64,000 bases of DNA from Janthinobacterium sp. PC23-8 (GTDB taxonomy: Bacteria > Pseudomonadota > Gammaproteobacteria > Burkholderiales > Burkholderiaceae_D): positions 920,151 through 984,150 of the forward strand of contig NZ_NJGY01000001.1 in the NCBI RefSeq assembly GCF_002250505.1. Reading direction: 5' to 3'. Shown here piece by piece: positions 1 to 9,046 of the stretch (the stretch's first letter is position 1; every line of letters starts with the position of its first letter). The translations under genes were made by a program, and so were the position numbers. Under the pieces are notes generated by a model. That model did not search any database. It worked only from the letters and a program-made list of their open reading frames with translations, and was not told the DNA's origin.

Positions 1-315
1 ATCGGTGACCACGTGCACAACGCCAGGGATGAACATCTGGGTGAAATCAAGGAAATCATGATCGACATGCGCAGCGGCAAAATTGCCTACGCCGTCATGT
101 CGCACGGCGGTGTCTTCACCATCGGCGAAAAACTGTTCGCCGTGCCCTGGGAAGCGCTGCTGCTCGACACCGTCAACAAGCGCTTCACGCTGAATATCGA
201 CAAGGAGCGCATCGAAAACGCCCCCGGCTTCGACACGGACAACTGGCCGAACATGGCCGACACCACCTGGTCCAACGAAATCCACAGCTACTACGGCACC
301 ACCGCGCGCGAATAG
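1..315 (+). CDS. PRC-barrel domain protein, 5'-truncated by the window edge
   Basis: The reading frame is open from base 1, so the true start lies upstream of the window. The visible 104 residues match the PRC-barrel region of the protein at 32532-33143 almost residue for residue: LGEIKEIM, DMRSG, LFAVPW, NKRF and APGFD recur in the same order. The best alignment puts the first visible residue about 29 residues into that paralogue. It ends with YYGTTARE and lacks the Ser/Gly-rich tail of the paralogue. PRC-barrel proteins are small beta-barrel modules found in photosynthetic reaction centres, RimM and many stress or envelope-associated proteins. The specific role is unknown. The domain call is firm; function is not assigned. 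Confidence 0.85.
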   Translation: MGDHVHNARDEHLGEIKEIMIDMRSGKIAYAVMSHGGVFTIGEKLFAVPWEALLLDTVNKRFTLNIDKERIENAPGFDTDNWPNMADTTWSNEIHSYYGTTARE

Positions 316-423
316 TCATTCGGCACGCGGGGCGCTTGCGGCAAAGGGTGGAACCACAGGTTCTGCCCTTTTCTTTTGGTGCGCGCATCCTCAAGTAGAA
401 TAAAGAAAAAACGGAGGACACGC

Positions 424-1833
424 GTGAATCGACCTGACCATCTGGCCGCCCTGAAGCGGCCGCTGCCTGCATCCCTTGCGGCCGTACTGGCCCTGATCTT
501 TGCCGAGCGCTTTTCCATGACGCAGGCCATGCGCGAGCATCATGGCCGCGACGAATCGAGCTACGACCCGATGCTGCCCGACGCCGTCATCTTTGCCCAC
601 TCGACCGAGGAAGTGGCGGCCGCCGTCAAGCTGTGCGCCGCGCATGACGTGCCGGTGATCGCCTGGGGCAGCGGCACCTCGCTCGAGGGCCATGTGCTGG
701 CCCTGCACGGCGGCGTGACGCTCGACCTGTCGCAGATGAACGCGATGGTGGCCGTGCATGCGCAAGACCTGACGGCCACGGTGCAGGCCGGCGTGACGCG
801 CAAGCAGTTGAACGAAGAGATCCGCGACACCGGGCTGTTCTTCCCCATCGATCCGGGCGCCAACGCCTCGCTGGGCGGCATGGCGGCCACCCGCGCTTCC
901 GGCACCAACGCCGTGCGCTACGGCACCATGCGCGAAAACGTGCTGGCGCTCACGGTCGTCACGGCCGACGGACGCATCATCAAGACCGGCACCCGGGCGA
1001 AAAAATCGTCGGCCGGCTACGACCTGACGCGGCTGTTCGTCGGCAGCGAAGGCACGCTGGGCATCATCACCGAAGTCACCGTCAAACTGTACCCCTTGCC
1101 GGAAGCCATTTCCGCCGCCGTCTGCTCGTTTCCCGATACGGGCGCGGCCGTCAATGCCGTGATCGAGACCATCCAGATGGGCGTGCCGGTGGCGCGCGTG
1201 GAATTCCTTGACGAGAACGGCGTAAAAGCCATCAACGCCTACGACAAGCTGGCGCTGCCGGAAAAGCCGCTGCTGCTGTTTGAATTTCACGGCACGCCGG
1301 CCAGCGTGGCCGAGCAGGCGCAGCTGGTGCAGGAGATTGCCGCAGAACATGGCGCCAGCGGTTTCGAATGGGCCAGCCGGCCAGAAGAGCGCTCGCGCCT
1401 GTGGGCGGCGCGCCACAATGCCTATTTTGCGCTGCTGCAGATGCGCCCGGGCAGCCGCGCCATCTCCACCGATTGCTGCGTGCCGATTTCACGGCTGGCC
1501 GAATGTATACTGGCTACCAGGGAAGACTGCGAAAGCGCCGGCCTGGTGTACGCCATTATCGGTCATGTGGGCGACGGCAATTTTCATGTGCAGATGCTGG
1601 TCGACCCGGACAATCCGCAAGACATCGCGCGCGCCGAACAGGTCAACGCCGACATGGTCACGCGCGCCATCGGCATGGACGGCACCTGCACCGGCGAGCA
1701 CGGCGTGGGCATGCACAAGATGGCCTTCCTGGTGGAAGAACATGGCGAGGGCGCGATCGACACCATGCGCGCGCTCAAGCATGCACTCGACCCGAAAAAC
1801 ATCATGAATCCGGGCAAGATCGTACGCTGGTAA
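424..1833 (+). CDS. FAD-binding D-lactate dehydrogenase / glycolate oxidase GlcD-type flavoprotein
   Basis: This 469-residue protein fits the FAD-linked oxidase family (FAD_binding_4 plus FAD-oxidase C-terminal domain) that oxidises D-lactate, glycolate or related 2-hydroxy acids and passes electrons to the respiratory chain. The FAD-pyrophosphate loop WGSGTSLEGH is at residues 81-90. The C-terminal family signatures GHVGDGNFH (380-388) and GTCTGEHGVG (420-429) are intact. The frame extends upstream to an ATG at 376, but the GTG at 424 is preferred because a strong GGAGG lies 6 nt before it (413-417). It stands alone and ends exactly against the convergent GNAT gene with no gap. The whole sequence resembles cytochrome-linked D-lactate dehydrogenase more than GlcD, since no glcE/glcF partners are nearby. 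The exact substrate is inferred. Confidence 0.88.
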   Translation: MNRPDHLAALKRPLPASLAAVLALIFAERFSMTQAMREHHGRDESSYDPMLPDAVIFAHSTEEVAAAVKLCAAHDVPVIAWGSGTSLEGHVLALHGGVTLDLSQMNAMVAVHAQDLTATVQAGVTRKQLNEEIRDTGLFFPIDPGANASLGGMAATRASGTNAVRYGTMRENVLALTVVTADGRIIKTGTRAKKSSAGYDLTRLFVGSEGTLGIITEVTVKLYPLPEAISAAVCSFPDTGAAVNAVIETIQMGVPVARVEFLDENGVKAINAYDKLALPEKPLLLFEFHGTPASVAEQAQLVQEIAAEHGASGFEWASRPEERSRLWAARHNAYFALLQMRPGSRAISTDCCVPISRLAECILATREDCESAGLVYAIIGHVGDGNFHVQMLVDPDNPQDIARAEQVNADMVTRAIGMDGTCTGEHGVGMHKMAFLVEEHGEGAIDTMRALKHALDPKNIMNPGKIVRW

Positions 1834-2328
1834 TTAGCCGGCCAGCGTCATCTGCATCGGCACAAACGCAATCCCGCCCTGCTCCACTTTCGGTCCTGTC
1901 GGCACGAATCCGATCCGGGTATACACCGGCAAGGCATACAGGGAGGAATTGACGGTAAATGCCGTCACTTCTCCCCTGGCCAGCGCCGCATCGCGCGCCG
2001 CCTGCCACAATCGCAGGGCGATGCCGCGCCGGTGCAGCGCGCGCGGCACGAACATATGAAACAGATGCGTGTTCTCGCGCATCGCCACCACGCCGGCCAG
2101 TTCGCCATCGAGATGGGCGATCTGGTAGCGGTATTTGTCCTGCGACAGATATGTTTCGATGGCCGGCAGGCTGCAGTGTTCGATGAACTTTTCCGCCCCG
2201 GCGCCGTCCGGGTGCAGGGTCAGGAAAGGCATCAGGTCGTCGATCAGGGCAACGATGGCGGGCGCGTCGGCCACCAAAGCCGGACGCAAGGTCCATGCAG
2301 GCAAAGCGAATTCAGATAAAGGTTTCAT
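1834..2328 (-). CDS. GNAT family N-acetyltransferase
   Basis: A single-domain 164-residue GNAT protein. The acetyl-CoA pyrophosphate-binding segment HRRGIA (residues 99-104), with the following amphipathic helix, is the motif-A signature, preceded by the usual beta strand (THLFHMFV). The substrate cannot be told from sequence. It lies 21 bp downstream of dnaE2 on the same strand with no visible terminator between them, so it may be co-transcribed with the SOS polymerase. That would make it a possible passenger of the LexA regulon. It converges on the flavoprotein gene with no bases between the stop codons. Confidence 0.85.
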   Translation of the reverse strand: MKPLSEFALPAWTLRPALVADAPAIVALIDDLMPFLTLHPDGAGAEKFIEHCSLPAIETYLSQDKYRYQIAHLDGELAGVVAMRENTHLFHMFVPRALHRRGIALRLWQAARDAALARGEVTAFTVNSSLYALPVYTRIGFVPTGPKVEQGGIAFVPMQMTLAG

Positions 2329-2349
2329 GGGCAGATCATGCCATAAGTA

Positions 2350-5300
2350 TTAACAAAAATCGCGGCTGCTGGTGCGCAAGCGTCCCAGCAGATGCGACAT
2401 GTCGACCAGGCGCCTGGCCACCAGGTTGCGCACGATGCCTTCCTGTTGCCACACGCCATACACGCCCAGCAAGGGCGCACCCAGCACCTCTTTGCGCTGC
2501 TGCTCCACCAGCGACGGCCAGACGATCACATTGACCGTACCGGTCTCATCTTCCAGGGTCAGGAACAGCACGCCCTTGGCCGTGCCGGGGCGCTGGCGTA
2601 CGGTGACGATGCCGCAGGCGCGCGCCACTTGACCGTTGGTATAGCAGCGCAAGGTGGAAGCGGGCAGGAAACGCTGCGCCAGCAACTGCTGGCGCAGCAG
2701 CGCCAGCGGATGGCGGCCCAGGGTCAGGCCCTGCGCGCGGTAGTCGCTGACGATGCCCGCGCCTTCGCCCGGTGCGGACAGCTGCGGCAAGTCTTCAGCA
2801 AGCGTGGTGGCGCGCAGCAAGTCGCGCTCGGGCACGGCGCCGGCCGCCTGCCACAAGGCTTCGTGGCGGTTGCCGGCCAGCGCCTGCAAGGCATTGCCGG
2901 CGGCCAGTATCTGCAGGTCGTGACGGTCGAGCGATGCGCGCCGCGCCAGGTCGGCCACGTCCACGAACGCGGCAATGGCGCGCGCATCCTCGATGCGCAG
3001 GGCTGCCTGCGCGCGCATGCCGAACAGCGTATTGAAACCGAGGCGCACGGCAGGCGTGTTGGTGTCGCCTGCCAGCGCCGCTTCCCAGCCGCTGGCGGCC
3101 ACATCGACGGGCAATACTGGCACGCCATGCCGGCGCGCATCCTGCACCAGTTGCGAGGGGCTATAAAACCCCATGGGCTGGCTGTTGAGCAAGGCGCACA
3201 GAAAGGCGGCCGGTTCGTGGCACTTCAGCCAGGAACTGGCATAAGTCAGCAGCGCAAAACTGGCCGCATGCGACTCGGGAAAACCGTATTCGCCAAAGCC
3301 TTCGATCTGGCTGAAGATGGCTTCGGCGAAGGCTGCGTCATAGCCATTGGCGACCATGGCAGTGACGATACGTTCATGGTAATTGTTCAAGCCGCCCTTG
3401 CGTTTCCAGGCCGCCATGGCGCGCCGCAACTGGTCCGCTTCGCCCGGTGAAAATTTCGCCGCGATCATCGCCACCTGCATCACCTGCTCCTGGAAGATCG
3501 GAATGCCCAGGGTGCGGCCCAGCGCCTTTTCCAGGCCCTTGGGGTAGCTCACCGCCTCCCGGTTCTGGCGCCGCTGCAAATACGGATGGACCATGCCGCC
3601 CTGGATCGGGCCGGGGCGCACCAGCGCCACTTCGATCACCAGGTCATAGAACTGGCGTGGACGCAGGCGCGGCAGCATGCTCATCTGCGCGCGCGATTCG
3701 ATCTGGAATACGCCGATGGTGTCGGCCTCGCAGATCATGTCGTAGGTGGCCTTGTCCTCGGGCGGAATATCCTGCATCACGAACGGCTCGCCACGGCGCA
3801 GGCTGACGATGTCGAAGGCGCGGCGCAGCGCCGACAGCATGCCCAGCGCCAGCACGTCGACCTTCATCAGGCCCAGCTCTTCCAGGTCGTCCTTGTCCCA
3901 TTCGATCACGCTGCGACCGGCCATGGTGGCGTTTTCGATCGGCACCAGGCGCGACAGCTGGCCCTGCGCAATCACGAAGCCGCCCGGATGCTGCGACAAG
4001 TGGCGCGGAAAACCCAGCAACTGCTGCGCCAGCGTGGCCCACTGGCGCGACAGCGGCGCCCCCGGGTCCAGCCCGCTTTCAGCCAGCCGCTTCAGCAAGT
4101 CGCGCTTGCCGTCGAACCAGCGGTGCGCCTTGGCCACTTTTTCCACGATGGCCAGGTCCACGCCCAGCGCGCGGCCGCTGTCGCGCAAGGCGCTTTTCGG
4201 CCGGTAGCTGATCACCACGGCGGCCAGCGCGGCGCGCCGCCGGCCATATTTGCCGTAGATATATTGAATCACTTCCTCGCGCCGCTGGTGTTCGAAGTCG
4301 ACGTCGATGTCCGGCGGCTCATTGCGCTCGCGCGACATGAAGCGCCCGACCAGCGAGTTGCCGCGCGCCGGGTCGACCTCGGTAATATGCAGGCAATAGC
4401 AGACGGCCGAATTGGCGGCCGAGCCCCGGCCCTGGCACAGGATGGCTTGCGAGCGGGCAAAACGCACGATGTCGTAGACGGTCAAAAAGTACGGCTCATA
4501 CGCCAGGTCGGCGATCAGTTCAAGTTCATGCTCGATCTGCGCCTGCACGTTGGCAGGGATGCCCAGCGGAAAGCGCGTGCGCGCGCCATGGTAGGTCTCT
4601 TCACGCAAGTAAGTGGCCGGCGTATGGCCGGCCGGCACCAGTTCATCGGGGTATTCATAGCGCAGGCTATCGAGCGAGAAATCGCACTGGCTGGCAATCA
4701 ACACGGTTTCGGCCAGCGCCTGCGCTGGATACACATTGCCCAGGCGCAGCCGGGCGCGCAGATGCTGTTCCGCGTTTTGCGCCAGCGCATAACCGCACTC
4801 GGCCACCGGCTTGCCCACCCGCACGGCGCACAGGGTATCGAGCAGCGGCTTGCGCGAACGCACATGCATGCAGACATGGCCGACGGCCACCACCGGCAAG
4901 CCCTGCGCCCGGGCCGCCGCCTGCACGGCCAGCCGGTGCGCATCGTCCTGGGCGCGCAGCAGCAAATTGAGGCCAATCCAGTTGCGCGCTTTTCTCTCCC
5001 CCTTGTTTTCCTCCATGGCAAAGGTGGCCTGCATCCACACGCCCTGCTCGCGCAAGGCGGCCGCATCGGCCGGATAGCCGGGCAGCAAGATCATCAAACA
5101 GCCGGGCAAGCCTTTGAGATGGGCGAACTCGGGCGATGGCGCGGCGAAATCGTCGGGCGTCAGCAGGTAGCGCCCCTTGGCTGCGCGCGTGCGCGCCATC
5201 GTGATCAGCTCGGACAGATTGCCATAACCGTCGCGGTTCTTCGCCAGCGCCAGCAGCGACCAGGCAACACTGCCATCGGCATGCGTGAGGTGAAAATGCG

Positions 5301-5511
5301 CGCCTATGATCAGCGGAAAGTTGGCCCGTTTGGCCACGCCGTGGGCGCGCACCACGCCGGCCAGCGAACACTCGTCCGTGATGGCCAGCGCGTGGTAGCC
5401 CAGCTCGATGGCGCGCGCCACCAGTTCCTGCGCATGCGAAGCGCCGTGCAGGAAGCTGAAGTTGGTCAGGCAGAACAACTCAGCGTAATCGGGCAAGCTC
5501 GCGACCGCCAT
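2350..5511 (-). CDS. dnaE2: error-prone DNA polymerase DnaE2 (ImuC), SOS mutasome
   Basis: A 1053-residue C-family polymerase alpha subunit of the DnaE2/ImuC type, the catalytic subunit of the ImuA-ImuB-DnaE2 translesion mutasome. It has an N-terminal PHP domain (NFSFLHGASH near residue 20) and the catalytic aspartates of the polymerase palm in PDIDVDF at residues 400-406 (D401, D403). A C-terminal OB-fold (residues about 930-1010) precedes a short tail. At 1053 residues it is shorter than replicative DnaE (about 1160), as expected for DnaE2. The frame extends to a TTG at 5523, but the ATG at 5511 has GAGGT at a good distance and gives the usual MAVASLPDYAEL start. A perfect LexA box lies 15 bp upstream. 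The partner genes imuA and imuB are not adjacent but at 27584-29720. Confidence 0.96.
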   Translation of the reverse strand: MAVASLPDYAELFCLTNFSFLHGASHAQELVARAIELGYHALAITDECSLAGVVRAHGVAKRANFPLIIGAHFHLTHADGSVAWSLLALAKNRDGYGNLSELITMARTRAAKGRYLLTPDDFAAPSPEFAHLKGLPGCLMILLPGYPADAAALREQGVWMQATFAMEENKGERKARNWIGLNLLLRAQDDAHRLAVQAAARAQGLPVVAVGHVCMHVRSRKPLLDTLCAVRVGKPVAECGYALAQNAEQHLRARLRLGNVYPAQALAETVLIASQCDFSLDSLRYEYPDELVPAGHTPATYLREETYHGARTRFPLGIPANVQAQIEHELELIADLAYEPYFLTVYDIVRFARSQAILCQGRGSAANSAVCYCLHITEVDPARGNSLVGRFMSRERNEPPDIDVDFEHQRREEVIQYIYGKYGRRRAALAAVVISYRPKSALRDSGRALGVDLAIVEKVAKAHRWFDGKRDLLKRLAESGLDPGAPLSRQWATLAQQLLGFPRHLSQHPGGFVIAQGQLSRLVPIENATMAGRSVIEWDKDDLEELGLMKVDVLALGMLSALRRAFDIVSLRRGEPFVMQDIPPEDKATYDMICEADTIGVFQIESRAQMSMLPRLRPRQFYDLVIEVALVRPGPIQGGMVHPYLQRRQNREAVSYPKGLEKALGRTLGIPIFQEQVMQVAMIAAKFSPGEADQLRRAMAAWKRKGGLNNYHERIVTAMVANGYDAAFAEAIFSQIEGFGEYGFPESHAASFALLTYASSWLKCHEPAAFLCALLNSQPMGFYSPSQLVQDARRHGVPVLPVDVAASGWEAALAGDTNTPAVRLGFNTLFGMRAQAALRIEDARAIAAFVDVADLARRASLDRHDLQILAAGNALQALAGNRHEALWQAAGAVPERDLLRATTLAEDLPQLSAPGEGAGIVSDYRAQGLTLGRHPLALLRQQLLAQRFLPASTLRCYTNGQVARACGIVTVRQRPGTAKGVLFLTLEDETGTVNVIVWPSLVEQQRKEVLGAPLLGVYGVWQQEGIVRNLVARRLVDMSHLLGRLRTSSRDFC

Positions 5512-5525
5512 GATGCACCTCAATA

Positions 5526-5541
5526 CTGTATATAAACACAG
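5526..5541 (-). promoter_or_regulatory. LexA (SOS) box of dnaE2, with -10 element at 5544-5549
   Basis: CTGTATATAAACACAG is a perfect CTGT-N8-ACAG SOS box. It sits just upstream of dnaE2 and immediately downstream of a TATAAT (minus strand, 5544-5549), so bound LexA would cover the transcription start. The site is nearly symmetric and is also only about 75 bp upstream of the divergent PhzF-like gene, which it might co-repress. Confidence 0.9.
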
Positions 5542-5614
5542 TAATTATACTCAGGTAAAAACTGGCCACTCGGTTATGCTTGTACTTTCCCCCCAAAGAA
5601 GCACTTTGCCCACC

Positions 5615-6406
5615 ATGGCCATGACCATCCATCTCCTGAAATGTTTCGGCGCCGCGCCCGGTGGCGGCAATCCGGCGCTGGTCGTCGAGCACGACGCCAG
5701 CACAGAGACCGAGCGCCAGCAGTTTGCCCTGGAACATCAGGTCAGCGCCTGCGTCTTTATCGACCGCCAGCCTGACGGCGCCATCGTGCTCGACTATTTT
5801 TATCCGCACACGCGCAGCCCGCTATGCCTGCACGCGACACTGGCCGCCGCGCATGTGCTGCTGGCGGCGCCGGGCGCGCCGGCAAGCCTGAGCGTGCACA
5901 CGGCCATGCACCATCAACCGTTGCGGCTGGCGCGGCGCGCGCAAGGGATGTTTGTCAGCCTGGCGCCGCAAACACCGCCGGCGGTGATCATCGAGCACTA
6001 TCTGCCGTCTGAACTGATGGGCCAGCACATGCATTTGCTGTCGCCACCGGTCGTCGCCTCCGTCGGCAGCCCCAAGCTGCTGCTGGAAGTGGCCGACAGC
6101 ACCACCTTGCGCGCGCTGCGGCCCAACCTGGAACTGATTGCCGACTGGAGCCGCTTGCATGGCGTCAATGGCTGCTATGTGTATTGCAGGCTGGCCGACG
6201 GCCACTATGAAGGGCGCAACTTCAACCACCTCGACCCAGGCATGGAAGACAGCGCCACGGGCGTGGCGGCGGGGGCGCTGGCACATCAGCTGCGGCAGTC
6301 GCTGAGCCTGTCCCAGGGCCACGTCACCGGCCAGCCCTGTTTGATCCAGGTCGAGTACGGCGCAGACGCTATCCGGGTGGGCGGAATGGTGCAAAACAGC
6401 ACCTGA
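5615..6406 (+). CDS. PhzF-like epimerase-fold protein lacking the canonical catalytic Glu
   Basis: This 263-residue protein has the PhzF/diaminopimelate-epimerase fold signatures: an N-terminal GGNPALVV segment, PLCLHATLAAAH (family CGHATLAAA) and GRNFNHLDPGMEDSATGVAAGAL (family form: NFxP...EDPATGSAAGAL). Aligned to PhzF, His74 corresponds to H73 and Asp208 to D212. The catalytic Glu45 position is alanine (SAC at 44-46 instead of SET), and Ser213 is V217. The usual isomerase chemistry is therefore doubtful and the protein may be a divergent or non-catalytic member. ATG 5615 was chosen because family proteins begin just before the first strand; ATG 5621 is an alternative. It is divergent from dnaE2 and shares the LexA-box region. 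Function is unknown. Confidence 0.78.
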   Translation: MAMTIHLLKCFGAAPGGGNPALVVEHDASTETERQQFALEHQVSACVFIDRQPDGAIVLDYFYPHTRSPLCLHATLAAAHVLLAAPGAPASLSVHTAMHHQPLRLARRAQGMFVSLAPQTPPAVIIEHYLPSELMGQHMHLLSPPVVASVGSPKLLLEVADSTTLRALRPNLELIADWSRLHGVNGCYVYCRLADGHYEGRNFNHLDPGMEDSATGVAAGALAHQLRQSLSLSQGHVTGQPCLIQVEYGADAIRVGGMVQNST

Positions 6407-6572
6407 GCGGGGCAACATGCACCATGGCAATGCAGACCAGGCGCCCACCAAATTGATGCGAACCAGGAAACAACAGTCAGGCTTTATTTGTACGTGGAAA
6501 ATACGGTAATACTGGCAAAAAGTTAAAAGCTGGCACTAAAATCAAGTAACAAATTCACTTGGAGATACCCGC

Positions 6573-8993
6573 GTGCCGACCCTCACTACCTTGCGTAAAG
6601 CCGTTCTGATCAGCCTCTATGGCAGTGCCGCCCTCGGCGTTTTCGGCCTCTGCGCCGCGCCCGCCATGGCGCAAACCGGTGATGCCGCCAGCGCCGCCGA
6701 CGCGGGCGCCGTGCAAACGGTCAGCGTGGTCGGCTCGCGCCGCGTCAGCGCCAGTTCCGCCACCGACACCATGGTGCCGGTCGATATCATTCCCATGACC
6801 AAGGTCGCCGAACAGGGCGGCCAGTTCGACCTGGCGCAGTCGCTGCAATATATTTCGCCGTCGTTCAACTCCACCCGCCAGACCGGTGCGGACGGCGCCG
6901 ACCTGGTCGACTCGGCCGCCCTGCGCGGCCTCGGTTCCGACCAGACCCTGGTGCTGGTCAACGGCAAGCGCCGCCACACTACCGCTCTGGTCAACCTGTT
7001 TGGCGCGCGCAACCGCGGCAACACGGGCACCGACATGAATGCGATCCCGCTGCTGGCGATCAAGAACGTGCAGGTGCTGCGCGACGGCGCCGCCGCCCAG
7101 TATGGCTCGGACGCGATTGCCGGCGTGATCGATATCGAACTCAAGAAAAGCCTGGGCTGCGAAGCGGTGGCCGGCTACAGCCAGTATTCGGAAGGCGACG
7201 GCAAGAACTACATGACCTCGGCCTACTGCGGCCTGGCGCTGGGCGACAAGGGCACCATTGCGATCACCGGCGAATACCTCGACCGCGGCCGCTCGAACCG
7301 GGCTGACGCCGACAGCCTGCGCACCATCGGTGACACCAAATCGCAAAACAAGACCTTGTACGTCAATGGCGACTACGCCACCAGCGCCACCAGCAAGCTG
7401 TATTTCACGGCCGGCGCGCAGACGCGCGACGCCTCCAGCGCCGCGTTTGGCCGCGGCGGCATCGGCAGCATCGATATTCCAGGGCGCAACTCGGCCGCCA
7501 TGTATCCGAACGGTTTCGTGCCCTTTATTAACGGCAAGATCGACGACCAGTACGCCACCATCGGCCACCGTGGCCAGCTCGGCGACTGGAATGCGGATTT
7601 CTCGCAGACCTATGGCTACAACAAGATGCGCTACGACATCAGCAATACCCTGAACGCCTCGATCGCCAACCTCGACCTCCTTAATGGCGGCAAAGGCGTG
7701 AGCCCCAGCCGTTTTGACGCGGGCGGCTTTTCGTTCCAGCAGCTGACCACCAATGCCGATTTCAGCCGCTACTACGACACCGTCCTGCACGGCATGAACG
7801 TTGCCTTCGGCGCCGAATACCGCAGCGAGGAATACAAGATCATGGCAGGTGAACCGGGCTCCTATATCGACGCCGACGGCGTGGGTGTGGGCGGCAGTGG
7901 CCGCAGCCAGGGCTTCCCCGGCTTCCAGCCCAGCGACGTGACCAAGGCCAAACGCCACAGCATCGCCGCCTATGGCGACGTGGAACTGGACCTGACGCAA
8001 CGCCTGAAAACCCAGGGCGCGCTGCGCTATGAAAAATTCAGCGACTTCGGCTCGACCGTCACGGGCAAGCTGGCCGCCAGCTACAAGGCGGCGCCGACTG
8101 TGCTGCTGCGCGGCTCGGCCAGCACGGGTTTCCGCGCGCCCTCGCTGCAACAAGTGTATTTCTCGTCGACCTTTACCGATTTCGTTGGCGGCGTACCGAC
8201 CGACGTGGTGCTGGCGCCGAACGGCGGCGCGGTGGCCAACGCGGCCGGCATCCCGAAGCTGAAGGAAGAAAAATCGACCAGCTTTACCCTCGGCGCCACC
8301 TGGACGCCGACGCAAGCCGTGTCCGTCACGGCCGACCTGTACAACATCAAGATCAAGGACCGCATCGTGCTGTCGGGCCGCTTCAACGCCGGCAACTACC
8401 CTGACCTGGCGTCACGCCTGGCGCTGCTGGGCGTGGTCGAAGCGCAGTTCTTTGTCAACTCGATCGACACCCGCACACGCGGCCTGGACCTGACGGCCTC
8501 GCACAAGGGTGACGTGTTCGGCAACCGCCTGACCACCTTTCTGGCGCTGAACCTGAGCAAGACCGAAGTGACGAAAGTGAAAACCCCGGCTTCGCTGACC
8601 GGCTTTGAAGACGTGCTGCTGTCCGAACGCGAACGCCTGTTCATCGAGCAGGGCGGCCCGCGCTCGAAAGCCACCCTGGGTTTTGACTATGTAACCGGCA
8701 AGCTCGAATCGAACCTGCGCGTGATCCACTTCGGCCCGCAAACCCTGGGTACCTTCAGCGGCACCGCCGCAGGCGTGCCGAACGCGCGCTACGCAGCGAA
8801 GACCTCGGCCGACCTGAGCTTTACCTACAGCATCACCAAAAACACCAAGCTGACCTTTGGCGGCAACAACATCTTCAACGTCAAGCCGACCACGCAGAAC
8901 GCCGACGAAACCGACAACGGCTTCAAGTACGACAGCGTGCAGTTTGGCCTGAACGGCGCCTCCTACTTTGGACGGCTGTGGGTAAAATTCTGA
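6573..8993 (+). CDS. TonB-dependent outer-membrane receptor
   Basis: An 806-residue outer-membrane transporter. A long Sec signal peptide ends near AAPAMA (about residue 33). It is followed by a TonB-box-like VQTVSVVGSRR, a plug domain (AALRGLGSDQTLVLVNGKRR and VLRDGAAAQYGSDAIAGVIDIEL) and a large beta-barrel that ends in the outer-membrane terminal signature GRLWVKF. The GTG at 6573 is used, with GGAGA upstream; no better start is seen. The ligand cannot be deduced: there is no adjacent siderophore, cobalamin or sugar-uptake gene, no B12 riboswitch was recognised and no FecR-type regulator is next to it. It is monocistronic, with a hairpin about 20 bp past the stop. Confidence 0.93.
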   Translation: MPTLTTLRKAVLISLYGSAALGVFGLCAAPAMAQTGDAASAADAGAVQTVSVVGSRRVSASSATDTMVPVDIIPMTKVAEQGGQFDLAQSLQYISPSFNSTRQTGADGADLVDSAALRGLGSDQTLVLVNGKRRHTTALVNLFGARNRGNTGTDMNAIPLLAIKNVQVLRDGAAAQYGSDAIAGVIDIELKKSLGCEAVAGYSQYSEGDGKNYMTSAYCGLALGDKGTIAITGEYLDRGRSNRADADSLRTIGDTKSQNKTLYVNGDYATSATSKLYFTAGAQTRDASSAAFGRGGIGSIDIPGRNSAAMYPNGFVPFINGKIDDQYATIGHRGQLGDWNADFSQTYGYNKMRYDISNTLNASIANLDLLNGGKGVSPSRFDAGGFSFQQLTTNADFSRYYDTVLHGMNVAFGAEYRSEEYKIMAGEPGSYIDADGVGVGGSGRSQGFPGFQPSDVTKAKRHSIAAYGDVELDLTQRLKTQGALRYEKFSDFGSTVTGKLAASYKAAPTVLLRGSASTGFRAPSLQQVYFSSTFTDFVGGVPTDVVLAPNGGAVANAAGIPKLKEEKSTSFTLGATWTPTQAVSVTADLYNIKIKDRIVLSGRFNAGNYPDLASRLALLGVVEAQFFVNSIDTRTRGLDLTASHKGDVFGNRLTTFLALNLSKTEVTKVKTPASLTGFEDVLLSERERLFIEQGGPRSKATLGFDYVTGKLESNLRVIHFGPQTLGTFSGTAAGVPNARYAAKTSADLSFTYSITKNTKLTFGGNNIFNVKPTTQNADETDNGFKYDSVQFGLNGASYFGRLWVKF

Positions 8994-9014
8994 GTTGAGT
9001 TGGTCTTCTTGAAA

Positions 9015-9046
9015 ACAGCGGCTGTGCCAGGAGGGGCAGCCGCTGT
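9015..9046 (+). terminator. hairpin after the TonB-dependent receptor
   Basis: A perfect 10-bp stem (ACAGCGGCTG / CAGCCGCTGT) with a 12-nt loop lies 22 bp after the receptor stop codon. Only a short TTT follows, so it is a weak intrinsic terminator or a 3' stabilising hairpin. Confidence 0.5.

Noticed and set aside
3586-5535. 649-residue open frame antisense to dnaE2
   Set aside because: It is a GC-rich antisense shadow: composition is dominated by Arg/Gln/His/Ala and no motif is present, while the minus strand encodes a clear DnaE2.
6407-6572. cobalamin or other riboswitch upstream of the TonB receptor
   Set aside because: No B12-box or conserved riboswitch core was recognised in the 166-bp leader.
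6555-8315. 586-residue open frame antisense to the TonB receptor
   Set aside because: The plus strand is an unambiguous receptor; the antisense frame lacks any signature.
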